Notes under the pieces: generated by a model
Databases searched by the model: none
What the model was told of the DNA's origin: nothing
Seen by the model: the letters and a program-made list of their open reading frames with translations, nothing else
Translations under genes and position numbers: made by a program
Shown here: piece after piece, positions 1 to 9,800 of the stretch
Position numbering within the stretch: the first letter of the stretch is position 1
How the letters are laid out: every line of letters begins with the position of its first letter
DNA from: Rozella allomycis CSF55
Taxonomy: Eukaryota; Rozellomycota
Direction: 5' to 3'
Assembly: GCA_000442015.1 (NCBI GenBank)
Contig: KE560523.1
Span: 44,216-108,215 of the forward strand
DNA length: 64,000 nucleotides

Positions 1-1
1 T

Positions 2-76
2 AATATTTGGTTTGTTCAAGCGAAATACTTTGAACGTTATAGGTTGCTGATCCTTTATGGCCAAGGAAGAAGCTGA
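2..76 (+). CDS. C-terminal end of an unidentified protein (partial)
   Basis: A frame open from the left edge runs 24 codons to TGA at 74-76 and ends in a basic/hydrophobic tail (...LLILYGQGRS). It could be the last exon of a gene that begins outside the window. It is too short to identify and could also be chance, although the other frames close sooner. Low confidence. Confidence 0.35.
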   Translation, partial: NIWFVQAKYFERYRLLILYGQGRS

Positions 77-175
77 CGTTTGCATTTAAAAAATTTCGTA
101 GTAACAATTTGAGGTCCTAAAACTTAATTAATATTTACTATGAAGTTTTTAAACATTTTATTTATTCAAGATTAT

Positions 176-886
176 CTATTTTTTATGAGTAAAGAACGAA
201 TAAATGAGGCCAACAATAAACGCCCCAAAGAAAGGCGCCAATGACATTGTCGCTGCCCAGTTACCTTCTTTGTAAGCCCAGGGCAATTTAGAATAAAGTG
301 GGTTTTCTCTTTCTACCAAAGTGAGTGGATCTCCCTGATTATAATTAAAGTGGCTAGATGTGACTTGCTTGTAAGCTGGATAGGTGTAGCAAGAAAAATC
401 TCCAGTTATTGGTGTTACGAATACCCTTCCTGCAATGTTAATCCAGGATACAAACATTATGCATCCATGAAGTGCTTTAAAAGTGACCATTCTGTAAAGA
501 GTAGACATTAATCTCGTTTTGGATTTAGTTGTTGGTGTCGGTGAAGATCTTCCAATTCTTCGTTGATGAAACGTTATTAAGATCCATCCGATAGATAGTC
601 CCAGCAAACACCAGAGAAATGAATACAGTACACCGATCGGCAAACCTGTGTTATGTATTAAAAGGGAAGTTGCCGTTCCCCATATCATGAAAATGATGTA
701 AAGCCTACCAAACCATAAATGAAACCTATAGAGCTTTGGCCATACACGCGTAACAAAACAAGCGACACCTGCCAACATTATCAAATAGGCGAACACGACA
801 TGAGCGTAATAAAATGGGCGCCAGCATGATAAACTAGAAAAGTGGTAAGAAACAGAGAGGTCGGTGGTAGAATCCGAGTCAAACAT
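176..886 (-). CDS. Multi-pass membrane protein, DUF2306/cytochrome b561-like
   Basis: Single-exon protein of about 236 residues. The first ATG is at 886; an upstream in-frame TTG at 907 is not a likely start. At least four hydrophobic segments are visible: near residues 30-50, 60-80, 85-110 and the C-terminus, with one more around the HGCIMFVSWINIAGR stretch. Histidines near helix ends (YYAHVVFAY, LYRFHLWFGR, FKALHGCIMF) resemble the haem-ligating or quinone-site histidines of small b-type membrane proteins, so a DUF2306 or cytochrome b561-like fold is possible. The family is not certain and function is unknown. It lies next to tRNA-Lys, on the same strand. Confidence 0.6.
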   Translation of the reverse strand: MFDSDSTTDLSVSYHFSSLSCWRPFYYAHVVFAYLIMLAGVACFVTRVWPKLYRFHLWFGRLYIIFMIWGTATSLLIHNTGLPIGVLYSFLWCLLGLSIGWILITFHQRRIGRSSPTPTTKSKTRLMSTLYRMVTFKALHGCIMFVSWINIAGRVFVTPITGDFSCYTYPAYKQVTSSHFNYNQGDPLTLVERENPLYSKLPWAYKEGNWAATMSLAPFFGAFIVGLIYSFFTHKK

Positions 887-1008
887 GCAAATGAAGTCTC
901 GGAACAAATGACGTCATTACCAAAAATAGTAAAATAAACAATATATTCTCGATAAAAAGTAGATCAAAAATTGAATAAAAAGGGTAAAATGATAACTAAA
1001 ATGTTATT

Positions 1009-1081
1009 CACCCAACGCGAGGGTCGAACTCGCAACCTTGAGATTAAGAGTCTCACGCTCTGCCGATTGAGCTAGCCGGGC
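1009..1081 (-). tRNA. tRNA-Lys (anticodon CTT)
   Basis: The reverse complement folds as a 73-nt cloverleaf: a 7-bp acceptor with G-T wobbles, a D arm with GCTC/GAGC, an anticodon stem TGAGA/TCTCA enclosing CTCTTAA, and a T arm GCGAG-TTCGACC-CTCGC. Anticodon CTT decodes AAG lysine codons. No intron and no encoded CCA, as usual for eukaryotic nuclear tRNAs. Confidence 0.95.
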
Positions 1082-1123
1082 TGTTGATGGCATGAAAATA
1101 AAATAAATTTATTGATAAACTCA

Positions 1124-3755
1124 TTAATCTGAGTCACTCTTGTATTCTAGCTCGTAAAACAAAGATTTGACATTTGCTGAATGAAAATCACTTCTCAGTG
1201 CAACAAAAGGTAAAATCAAATCAAATGAAAAAGATGACAAAATTCCCTGTTCAATTATTGATTTGATGTTTTCTGGCCTTACAATGTAAATGTTGGACAA
1301 ATCTTTTAGCATTTCAAAGCCCTTGATTACATCTAACTTTAATTGAAGGTTAAACGCGAGGTTGTAATAGACGTTGAAATCCCTTGTGTTATGGTCAATA
1401 TTAAATTACTTTGATAGAAGCATACCCCCGATATCAGTAAATGTAAACTTTTTAATGTGAGCCAATAGTTGACTAAATTAATTTAAAGGTTTGAATTACT
1501 CTTGAAATGAAGAAAAAAGATCAGAAAAGATTGAAACAAAAAGAATTTTATCAATATTTGCTTGTGCAGCTTTTGTGACTTCCTCCAAGTACCCTGTAAT
1601 TAATTTGCAAGTCTTTTTCTTTAATTCAAACTATTTTACATCAGAGCAAGGGATTGACAGAACATTCGCTTCATCTTTAGGCTTAAAATCAGTTTTCTTT
1701 TGTTTATTTAGAATGGATGAAATTTGATTCAAATGAACTTTTATTTTCGATAATGACATCTTTACCGTCAACAATTGAATTCAATAAAGAATTACACCAA
1801 ATTTCCAATTCCTTAAAGAAATCTTCTTTAATTTTTGTTAATTGTTTTTCATTAAGATTATTTTCTTTAACTGTTTCCTCAATAAGCGCAATTGAGTCCA
1901 TGACGTTCTTTATGAAATCATAAACTTCAATAATCGAGTCCATTTTATTTAATTCTTCTTCAATTCTTTATTTATCATCAAATTTATTTACAATTCAAAA
2001 CAACTTTTAAAGAATGACGTAAAATTGGATGCAAGAGCCCGCCATAACTCTAACAAGGCAAATTCACTGTTTCACTTTTACTTTTCATATTACTTTGAAT
2101 CAGCTACTAACATTGTAATTCTTTGAATGGACTGTGAAAATAGTCTCAAGCATTGATGGATACAATCTGTATTCACAAGTTTAAAAATATTTGGTGGATT
2201 AGAATTAGCCAAAGGTTTTCCTTTAAAATTAAACAGCTTATCAAATTCAATTTGCGCTGAACTACTTTGAGGCTGCAATCCTCCACCCCTAGAAAACATN
2301 GCTGCAATCCTCCACCTCTAGAAAACATACCCTTTTGTTTATTAGACTGTTTGGTATTCTCACGTGAATTCCAGATTATAAAATTACAATAAAGTTTTGA
2401 AAAGGGGATAGTATTAATAAAACTATCGTATTTAATGCATCTTTTTCATATTCCAGAATTTTAGATTTTTCCAAGTATGGCGAAAATATTTCATCAATGA
2501 ATCTATTAATTTTCACGTATATTTTATCCCCAAAATGGTTTTTTAGAACGCAATCAAATTCTTTTCCAATTTCAATAGTGGCGATATATGATTGATGTAG
2601 GCAACGCAAATAAGCAACTTTTGAATGACTCAATGAGGAATGCAAAATAGATTCAAGGTAGATTTGAATCTTTAAAGAATAATAAACAATTTTACTGGAT
2701 GCTCGAATATTCTTTGAATAAAATATTCCAAAGCCATTGAAGGTCTCGGGAAAATGCTCTGAATAATTGAAAGATCTTCTTCCAATGCTAATTTGGCTTC
2801 CCTATAAAGCATCTCAAGCCTAGGATCAGTTTTCTCAGTTTGATTTAATTCAATAGAAATCGGTTGTCTTTGTCTAACGTATTTAATCTTTACCCATCAT
2901 TGAAATGAATGGATTCTTTTGGAGTCATTTTTATTGCTTCATTAAGAAATTCTTTTTGATTAAAATATGCTTGAATGCATGATTTGCCACCGTTATATTC
3001 GAATAGAATCTCTGCTAGTGTTTTCATTTGTCTCGTATCATTTTCTTTTGTTGCTTTTTCAAATTGCTGAATTAAGTTATTTTCATAGTCTCTAAATAAT
3101 TTCTGTGCAGATTCTTTAAACTTTCATTCTACAAATCATTCAAAATTACCTTCTTGTCACATTCATCCTCCAATGTTGCAAGCATTAACTGGCGCGCTAT
3201 GATGGCTCCTTTAACTTTTTCCTTGGGATCTCTAGAGTACAAAACTTCTTTAACACACTCCAATTGGCCCTCACAAATACTCTGAAAGAATACCACTAGC
3301 CTTTCTGCGTGAATAGCTCTCTCTCTTTGCTTATGAAGAGATTCTAATTGCTCCCCTATTCGGATCGCCGTCTGTCCTACCCGGCCGATTCTAGTCTCCA
3401 ACATTTCTAATGACTGCATTTGTCCCTTTCTTTTATATATGTTTTTATTACTTGACATTGATCTAACATTGTTTCAAATTCTTTTCGAACCTTGGACTTT
3501 CTTGATGAAAATTTATCTTGCAAAGTGTCTTCCTTTTTTAACATTTCCTTTCTCATTTTTTTCAACTCATTTATATTATCGTCTGTCATTTTCGCCATAT
3601 CCACAATCACTATGTCTTATACAATCTTTGCATACTTTTCCCTTCAAGCCTTTCAAAAAAATTGTCAATATACTTTTCTACATTAAATTCTACCTAAATT
3701 ACATAGCGAAAAATGTCACTACTTTTTCAAACTCTAACAATGGCAACTGAACCAT
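1124..3755 (-). CDS. SEC10: Exocyst complex subunit Sec10 (EXOC5)
   Basis: Sec10 is a rod-like tethering subunit of the octameric exocyst, which docks secretory vesicles at the plasma membrane. The N-terminal part contains the family block LETRIGRVGQTAIRIGEQLE, and a later exon gives EYNGGKSCIQAYFNQKEF, matching the FNGGASCVQTFVNQ signature. The ATG is placed at 3755, giving MVQLPLLEFEK before a 29-nt intron. Further introns of 26-29 nt join FNVEKYIDNFFERLEGK to MIVDMAKMTDDN and DECDKK to FKESAQKLF. The C-terminal exons (about 1700-2650) are more diverged. An N at 2300 sits inside a duplicated 28-nt stretch and corrupts one exon. Downstream is tRNA-Lys; a divergent gene starts 72 bp away. Confidence 0.9.
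2272..2328. repeat. Short near-identical repeat around a single N (assembly join)
   Basis: About 28 nt before the N at 2300 (ending in ctagaaaacat) recur right after it with one mismatch. It lies in a SEC10 exon. Best read as two overlapping contig ends joined without merging. Confidence 0.8.
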
Positions 3756-3827
3756 TAATACTCCAAGTACTTGGAAATTTCAAAATGTAAGATATGATGA
3801 TTCAATGAAAATTTCCGTCGACTTTAA

Positions 3828-4463
3828 ATGTCTAGCTCCGTTATTTCATCTAGATCATCTTCTCCGTATTCTTTTAAAAGATATTTTGTTTTCCCAGATT
3901 TGTTTCTCGAATTTCTGCAATCTAATGGCGTAACACCCAGTGATGTTGTTGATGACTTGAACACAATATTAGAATTAGATCAATTAGGAGCTGGAATCGA
4001 TAATGTTGCGCGTTTAAATATCATTATATTTATTCTCCTTTTTATATATTTAGTGGTCAGATATATCAATTACAACGTTTACAGAAATTTTGGCTCTTTT
4101 GATATGATGATTTTCCCGATGATAACAATATTTGTCTATTTGTCAAAGAAGCAGTGCAATTATATCCTAATGAGATCAAGAAAAATATTGGAATATCGTT
4201 TTGTTCTGTTGAAGCTGGCTTACCCTCAATTGTTACTGAGAATAATCAAATTTGAATTTTTAAGCCATGAAATAACTGTCGAATGTGTAAATCCTCGGAC
4301 AATGAACATTGACATTACTACTTTTGTTCAAGACTTGATTTCTTCAACAACACCAGGCGTTTCATTCGATCCAAATCATGCTCCCCCTGAAGAAAATGAA
4401 GAGCTACCAAAATATGAAAAGTCATCAATTGACATACCTCCTTCATACGACAATACGCAATAA
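3828..4463 (+). CDS. Hypothetical membrane protein with C-terminal PY motif
   Basis: Intronless, 211 residues. Not recognised. Two hydrophobic segments are visible around residues 63-80 (LNIIIFILLFIYLVV) and 92-106, separated by a short polar loop. The N-terminus is serine-rich and the C-terminus is soluble and acidic, ending in LPKYEKSS...PPSYDNTQ. PPSY is a perfect PPxY motif and LPKY a variant, which in fungi recruit Rsp5/Nedd4 ubiquitin ligases. This suggests an adaptor or a sorted membrane protein, but that is inference. The stop codon overlaps an AATAAA. Its start is 72 bp from that of SEC10 (divergent pair). Confidence 0.7.
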   Translation: MSSSVISSRSSSPYSFKRYFVFPDLFLEFLQSNGVTPSDVVDDLNTILELDQLGAGIDNVARLNIIIFILLFIYLVVRYINYNVYRNFGSFDMMIFPMITIFVYLSKKQCNYILMRSRKILEYRFVLLKLAYPQLLLRIIKFEFLSHEITVECVNPRTMNIDITTFVQDLISSTTPGVSFDPNHAPPEENEELPKYEKSSIDIPPSYDNTQ

Positions 4464-4503
4464 AAAAGTTAGAATATAAATCATATTTTATTACGTGTAA
4501 TAT

Positions 4504-5003
4504 TTAAGCTGATTCGACTTTTCCCTCAGCAACTTCTTCAAAGTTTTCAACAAGATCTGGAACTTCGTCGTCGTTTTCTGCACCTGCAGCTTGTTGTTGA
4601 CTAAAAGTTTCAGCAAGCTTTCTTAGAGTGTTGATGGAATCTGGTCCAAGTTGTGACAAGATACCTGGAACAAGCTCATTTAATTCTTTTATAATATAAT
4701 AACGTCATCATTACCTTTTTCCTCGGAATGTCCTGAAATGGCAAAGGTATTTGACCCTGCACCGCATGCTTGGACTTTTGGTGCGGCAATGTGAATAATC
4801 TTTCCATTTTCTTGGAACATGTTGACCTCTTCAATTCCAGCAACGGTTTGAGAGTTTAGTTTCTTCAAAGCGCCTTGAAGCTTCTTGTCATCAGCGACGG
4901 CAGGCTTGGACACTTTCTTTGTCTTACGGCGAGGGGTTCCCTTTCCTCCTATACGTACACTCTCTTTGAGTTTATTTAGTTGTGCAAGTTTTTCAGCGTT
5001 CAT
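4504..5003 (-). CDS. EGD1: Nascent polypeptide-associated complex subunit beta (BTF3/EGD1)
   Basis: Beta subunit of NAC, which binds ribosomes near the exit tunnel and shields nascent chains. The 156-residue product has the family start ([27 protein letters not shown]), including the RRK ribosome-binding motif. The NAC core follows ([18 protein letters not shown] ... IHIAAPKVQ), then [23 protein letters not shown] after one 29-nt intron. The ATG at 5003 fits the family better than the in-frame TTG two codons upstream. The length fits the family and the coding sum is a multiple of three. Confidence 0.95.
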
Positions 5004-5198
5004 GGGCAAGAAAAATGTGGCTTGGGTTGTAAAAAAGGGAAATTCTGATGTTCAATATAGGGAAAGTAAAATACTGCATGATGCGATGAAAATTATTTAC
5101 ATTAATTATTACCATTAACCAATTTAATAACAATCTCGTTTTTTGAAGAACACATTTTTTTCCAAAATTTCATTGCTGAAATTCACCTTTTTCAATTC

Positions 5199-5684
5199 AT
5201 GATTTACTCACTCTATATTGTGAATAAATCAGGTGGATTATCTTATCAACGGGATTTCAATGAATCAGGGCATCCAAAACTTAGTATTAACGATTATTTA
5301 GTCCTTGCAAGTACTTTTCAATCGTACGTGAATGTATAGTATGTAGACCTAGGTAAAGTCTACAGCATAACAATAAAGGGTGCATGCAATATCAGCACAG
5401 ATATCTCCTGTAACTGGGTCAAGTGGTATCGAAGTTTTAGAAGCTGAAACGTTCAAATTACATTGCCATCAAACTCCAACGGGTAATAATAATGTCTTAT
5501 AATCTAAGTAGGTGTGAAATTTTTGATTACTACTGACTTTAATCAAAATAATGTAGAATTCGTAACAAAAAAGATTTATGAAGTGTACTCGGACTTTGTT
5601 ATGAAAAATCCATTCCAAACATTAGAAATGCCTATTAAATGTGATTTATTTGATCAGGCACTACTTCATTTAATGAAAGAATAA
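5199..5684 (+). CDS. TRS23: TRAPP complex subunit 4 (TRAPPC4/Trs23), short form
   Basis: TRAPP subunit of the sybindin family, part of the exchange factor for Rab1/Ypt1 and Ypt31-type GTPases at the Golgi. The start [17 protein letters not shown], the block [25 protein letters not shown] and the end [21 protein letters not shown] match the family. The product is only 133 residues against about 219 in human: the PDZ-like insert between YQ and the [13 protein letters not shown] block is missing. Between FQS and VHAISAQ lies a 55-nt insertion (5324-5378) that divides exactly into two GT-AG introns of 29 and 26 nt. A further 29-nt intron lies after HQTPTG. The stop sits inside an AATAAA and is 5 bp from the stop of the convergent OTU gene. 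Confidence 0.93.
5324..5378 (+). other. Tandem mini-introns with no exon between them
   Basis: 55 nt between codons that match the TRAPPC4 family. Positions 5324-5352 (29 nt) and 5353-5378 (26 nt) each start with GTA and end with AG, and both lengths are typical of this genome. Removing both, or the whole block, restores the reading frame and the conserved S-V-H-A-I-S-A-Q block. Confidence 0.75.
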
Positions 5685-5685
5685 A
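5680..5685 (+). terminator. AATAAA poly(A) signal overlapping the TRS23 stop codon
   Basis: AATAAA contains the TAA stop of TRS23. The same arrangement, or an AATAAA within about 20 nt of the stop, recurs at many genes in the window (for example 4459, 16221, 22247, 29235, 37781). Confidence 0.6.
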
Positions 5686-5689
5686 TATG

Positions 5690-6663
5690 CTACTTATTTT
5701 TGGTCACAAGTGAATTATAATGTGCACCAAGTCGATAATAATGCAGGTGATATCTATGTGAGAAAAATAAACTTTAATACGATAGCGAAAGAGTATCGGG
5801 TGAATCGTAATCAGGATTCATTTCAATTGGCGATTGCAATCCTGCTTGATATATCTTTATTTTCAACTTGAGTGATTTCGCAATTGCTTGAACCTTCGCT
5901 ACGTTCAAATTTTATATATTACCTCAATTTGACCACCCCAGGTTGCTGTTTCAACAATATTTTTGCAATACTTTTCAAAAGAATCTATAGGAAGGAGAGA
6001 CTAGGTGCCTACGATCGTTTAAAATATCGCCGTTATCATCATACAAAAAAGGGATGAAATCATCCTTATGATCTTTGATGTAATCTGATGCAACTTTTCG
6101 TAAATCATCCACCGAGTAATCTTGATTGAGGTGAATCTTAATTTGATGCGAAATAGAATTATAAAGACAATGACCGTCCGCGGGAATCTATTTTGATCGT
6201 TAAATACGTATGTGGTACGTCAAAAATCAATAGTCCTAAAGGATCTAAAATTCTTTGAAGATCATTCAGTTCTTTTTCACGCCGATTCACAATTGGATCC
6301 TCCATAGATGCCGCATTTTTCATATCCTCTAATTCTTGTTTTTTCTTCATCTGAACTAATGATGAAATACTTTCTTACTTTTCTTTTCTGCTGACGAGAA
6401 ACTCTTTTTGGCTGAATTTCATCCACGATTGAGGAACTCTCACTTACCACGGGTTGAGAATCAGACACTGACGTCATAATATTTTTTAACTCTAAACCAT
6501 GCCTTTCTTTAATCTCTTTTTCCATATCCTCGATATTTTTGAGAAGATCCTTTTTCTTCATCTTAACCTGTCCGGAAGAAACAGCTTTCTTCAACGATAT
6601 AATTTTGGAATTTAGGTCTTTAATCTCTGCCTTATGTCTTGCTTGGAGTTCTTCAAGCTCCAT
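5690..6663 (-). CDS. OTU-domain deubiquitinase, OTUD6B-like
   Basis: Ovarian-tumour family cysteine protease that removes ubiquitin; human OTUD6B is its likely orthologue. Spliced length is 276 residues. The N-terminal half is a charged coiled coil (MELEELQARHKAEIKDL) with the RVSRQQKRK segment typical of OTUD6. The catalytic domain starts at IPADGHCLYNSISHQI, with D-G-x-C and the catalytic cysteine, and ends at LGAHYNSL, with the catalytic histidine. Five introns of 27-31 nt keep frame. The start ATG at 6663 is preferred over an upstream TTG. Convergent with TRS23, 5 bp between stop codons. Confidence 0.93.
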
Positions 6664-6862
6664 AATATTATTACTCTGACCCAAGCCGCTAAGTTATGAT
6701 ACAAAATTGAAACATATTTATTTTAAACTTGGAAATCAATGATAGTTATTAATTATAGTCATATTGCTAAGATTCTACTGCTGGTTCCCGGTTTGCTTTG
6801 ATGACGGACGAAATTTATATAAATCATCAGGGATTAGTACTCTACGTTAGATGGCAAGTGGT

Positions 6863-7226
6863 TCAATACTTTTTTCCAAGCTTCCCAGCTTTTTCATTGA
6901 TCTCACGCAATAACTTTTTCTGGTTTTCATGCTGATCATGGATGAATGCCGAGACTACATGAAATTCTATATGTTGTCATACCAGCAGAGAGTATATTTA
7001 CTTCTGAGTTTGCTTGATCTATGTGTACAGAGTAAGATTCAGGTAGCAGACTGTTTAATTCTGCATAAGCCAGTTTTATATTCAAACGCCTCTTTTGCTC
7101 CGACGCAATGTGATTAACTCTTTTTTCTTCAACGCTTAATAACTTTGAATTTAAACTATTTCGATTGTATCTGTATGGCAGAGGCTTAATTGAACTACTT
7201 AAAGAATTCTGTGCCTCTCCTATCAT
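6863..7226 (-). CDS. bHLH transcription factor
   Basis: Small protein of 111 residues with a basic helix-loop-helix domain. The basic region and helix 1 read KRVNHIASEQKRRLNIKLAYAEL, with the H-E-R/K-R pattern that contacts E-box bases (here H..SE.KRR). Helix 2 follows a loop and a 28-nt intron (VNILSAVSAFIHDQHENQKKLL). The compact size and the loop resemble the fungal INO4/Myc-like group; the target genes are unknown. The start codon is only 23 bp from that of divergent EAF7, so both share one very short promoter. Confidence 0.85.
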
Positions 7227-7249
7227 TCACTAAATTTCACATTTTCCTA
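7227..7249. promoter_or_regulatory. 23-bp divergent intergenic space (bHLH gene / EAF7)
   Basis: Only 23 bp separate the two ATGs. The core promoters and 5' UTRs must overlap each other or the opposite coding regions. No motif is clear in so short a stretch. Confidence 0.6.
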
Positions 7250-7688
7250 ATGTCAGATCTTATCATTTTAGAATCCCTGAAGAAGTATTCTAAACCCATA
7301 GGTACATTTTATATATTTATTTTATAGGAATACACAAGCACTTAGTCACCTTGTGCATTTATTGGCAAATCAATGAACACTACCAAATGTCTATTTCAGA
7401 AGTATACAATAAAATTTTGGAATAGTAAAAAGATGCGATAATTGAAATAGTTACAATCTGGATGCGTTAGAAGAACTACAGGAATCTAGGGAGCTATCGG
7501 ACGTATTTATTCCATTCGATGGGAAAGACGAAGTCGAAAGATTGAACAAATCGCATGATGTTTCAGAGGATGAAGTATCTAGCAAAAAGAAACTAAAAGT
7601 ATCAAAAGGAACTCGTTCAGCTGCACTGAACACTCCGCAAAGAAATAACGCCCAAACCAAAAGACCAACTCCTAAAAGAAAACGGTGA
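7250..7688 (+). CDS. EAF7: NuA4 histone acetyltransferase subunit Eaf7 (MRGBP-like)
   Basis: Eaf7/MRGBP binds Eaf3/MRG15 in the TINTIN module of the NuA4 histone acetyltransferase. Spliced length is 128 residues. The N-terminal Eaf7 domain reads LESLKKYSKPIGIHKHLVTL, then SISEVYNKILEYYNLDALEEL and VFIPF, matching the family pattern KPxGxNKHF ... IWxxLxxxYxLxxLdE. The C-terminus is a basic tail (KRPTPKRKR). Two introns of exactly 26 nt keep frame. EAF3 is also in this window at 54.9-56.0 kb. Confidence 0.85.
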
Positions 7689-7725
7689 ATTGAAAATAAA
7701 TTGTAATATAATAAAGCAAGATTTA

Positions 7726-8424
<699 letters not shown>

Positions 8425-8559
8425 AAGTAGTGGCTGTGTGTTTGTCAAAATTTATAAAATCAATGCTAATCAAGACATGAAACAAAAATAATTGAGTTGT
8501 AGAGAAACTCTATGATTAATTTGTGAATATGTTATTGTAAAATTCCATTTTCCTGTATC

Positions 8560-9751
8560 ATGCTAGCAGGCTCTGTAGGATTTTACCGCCGACATTTAAT
8601 ATTTTTAACAGGTAGAATGAGCCTTTTTCTTTAATAGGAAAACATTCATGGCCTTCAAAAGTTGAAGAAACGATATTGAAACCATTCAGTGAATTGAGAA
8701 ATGTAAAGTTAACAGCAAGCACAGGAGCACCTTCCGACGATAAATTATTTGATGCCTTTCTGTATCCCGATAGAATAATGTTTAGAAAACTGGACGAAAC
8801 GCATATACCAAAACTTGCTGAATATCTAGCAAAAAGTCGATTACCGTACCCGTTACACTCACCTGCTCCTCTAATAAACGCACAAACACTTTATCAATGT
8901 GGACTCGATGCGAATTGGCAAAACATACACATGCATGAAACATGGCTGGTGTGTATTCACAAGGAAAGGGATCAATGCTGCGGGACCCATGGCCCTAAAA
9001 TTCTTGAATATCTTAGATCTGAATTGAAAATAAATGAGACGGAGAAAGATTTCTTTAATTTTAAAAGAGGATCTGTTAATGTGCTAGGATGCTCTCATCT
9101 AGGAGGCCACAAGTATGCTGGAATAATGCTGCATTATCCGTCTGGCCATTGGTTTGGAGATGTTAGAGAGCGCAGTGATGTGAATAAAATTGTGAATTCT
9201 ATGAAGAATGGGTTAATCCCGGTCGAATTTTGGAGAGGGCGGTAATTGGTAGCAATCAATTTGATAGAATGGGACTATCACAAGAGCAGCAATTAAAATA
9301 TTATGAAGTATTGAAAAGGAATGCAGGGAATATTTCACAAGCGGATGATAATTTCTATTCTACTGAAATGGTGGTGGATGCTGATGATATAATTGTGCAA
9401 GTTGTTGAGAATAAATTATTGAAAGAGTTGAAGGGTCGCAAAGGGGATCGACTGTTTGAGTTACTTAAAAGACATGACATTGATATCGATTGTAACATAA
9501 ACTTTAATAAATTGATTAGGTACTTGTGGTGGAAATTTAGAATGTGCGACTTGCCATGTTTACATTGAAAGTCCAGAACATAGTTTTTTGTTAAAAGATA
9601 TTAAAGATGATGAAATTGATATGTTAGAATACGCGCAAGGCTACACAAACAAGTAATTAAGAGATATACTAATTCAATTAGATCTCGACTGTCTTGTCAA
9701 ATTAAACTAGAAAAGCAACATGAACGATTAAAAATAAAAATACCGAAATAA
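8560..9751 (+). CDS. Fusion of Apd1/Aim32-type (sucrase/ferredoxin-like) domain with an adrenodoxin-type [2Fe-2S] ferredoxin
   Basis: Residues 1 to about 219 form an Apd1/Aim32 thioredoxin-like ferredoxin domain: HSWPSKVEE, VCIHKERDQCCGTHG and the GGHKYAGIMLHYPSGHWFGDV block, which carries the His/Cys residues that bind an Fe-S cluster in this family. Residues about 255-360 form an adrenodoxin-type ferredoxin with CTCGGNLECATC (cluster cysteines), DEIDMLEYAQGYT and SRLSCQI (last cysteine). A stop after EFWRGR at 9243 disappears if the 26-nt GTAATT...GATAG stretch 9242-9267 is an intron. The five exons then add to 1083 nt, exactly 361 codons. The N-terminus (MLAGSVGFYRRHL) could target mitochondria. 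Two adjacent genes is the alternative, but the second part then has only an internal ATG and no gap. Confidence 0.8.
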
Positions 9752-9800
9752 TTATCTTTTCATTTTATTTTTTATGTTTTTTTCAATCTTTCTATCAAGT

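Noticed and set aside
3439-3750. 103-residue plus-strand frame, Phe/Leu/Ser-rich
   Set aside because: Antisense to SEC10 N-terminal exons; the composition is what a reversed coiled-coil coding strand gives.
4885-5118. 77-residue plus-strand frame
   Set aside because: Lies over the BTF3 gene on the other strand and shows no family pattern.
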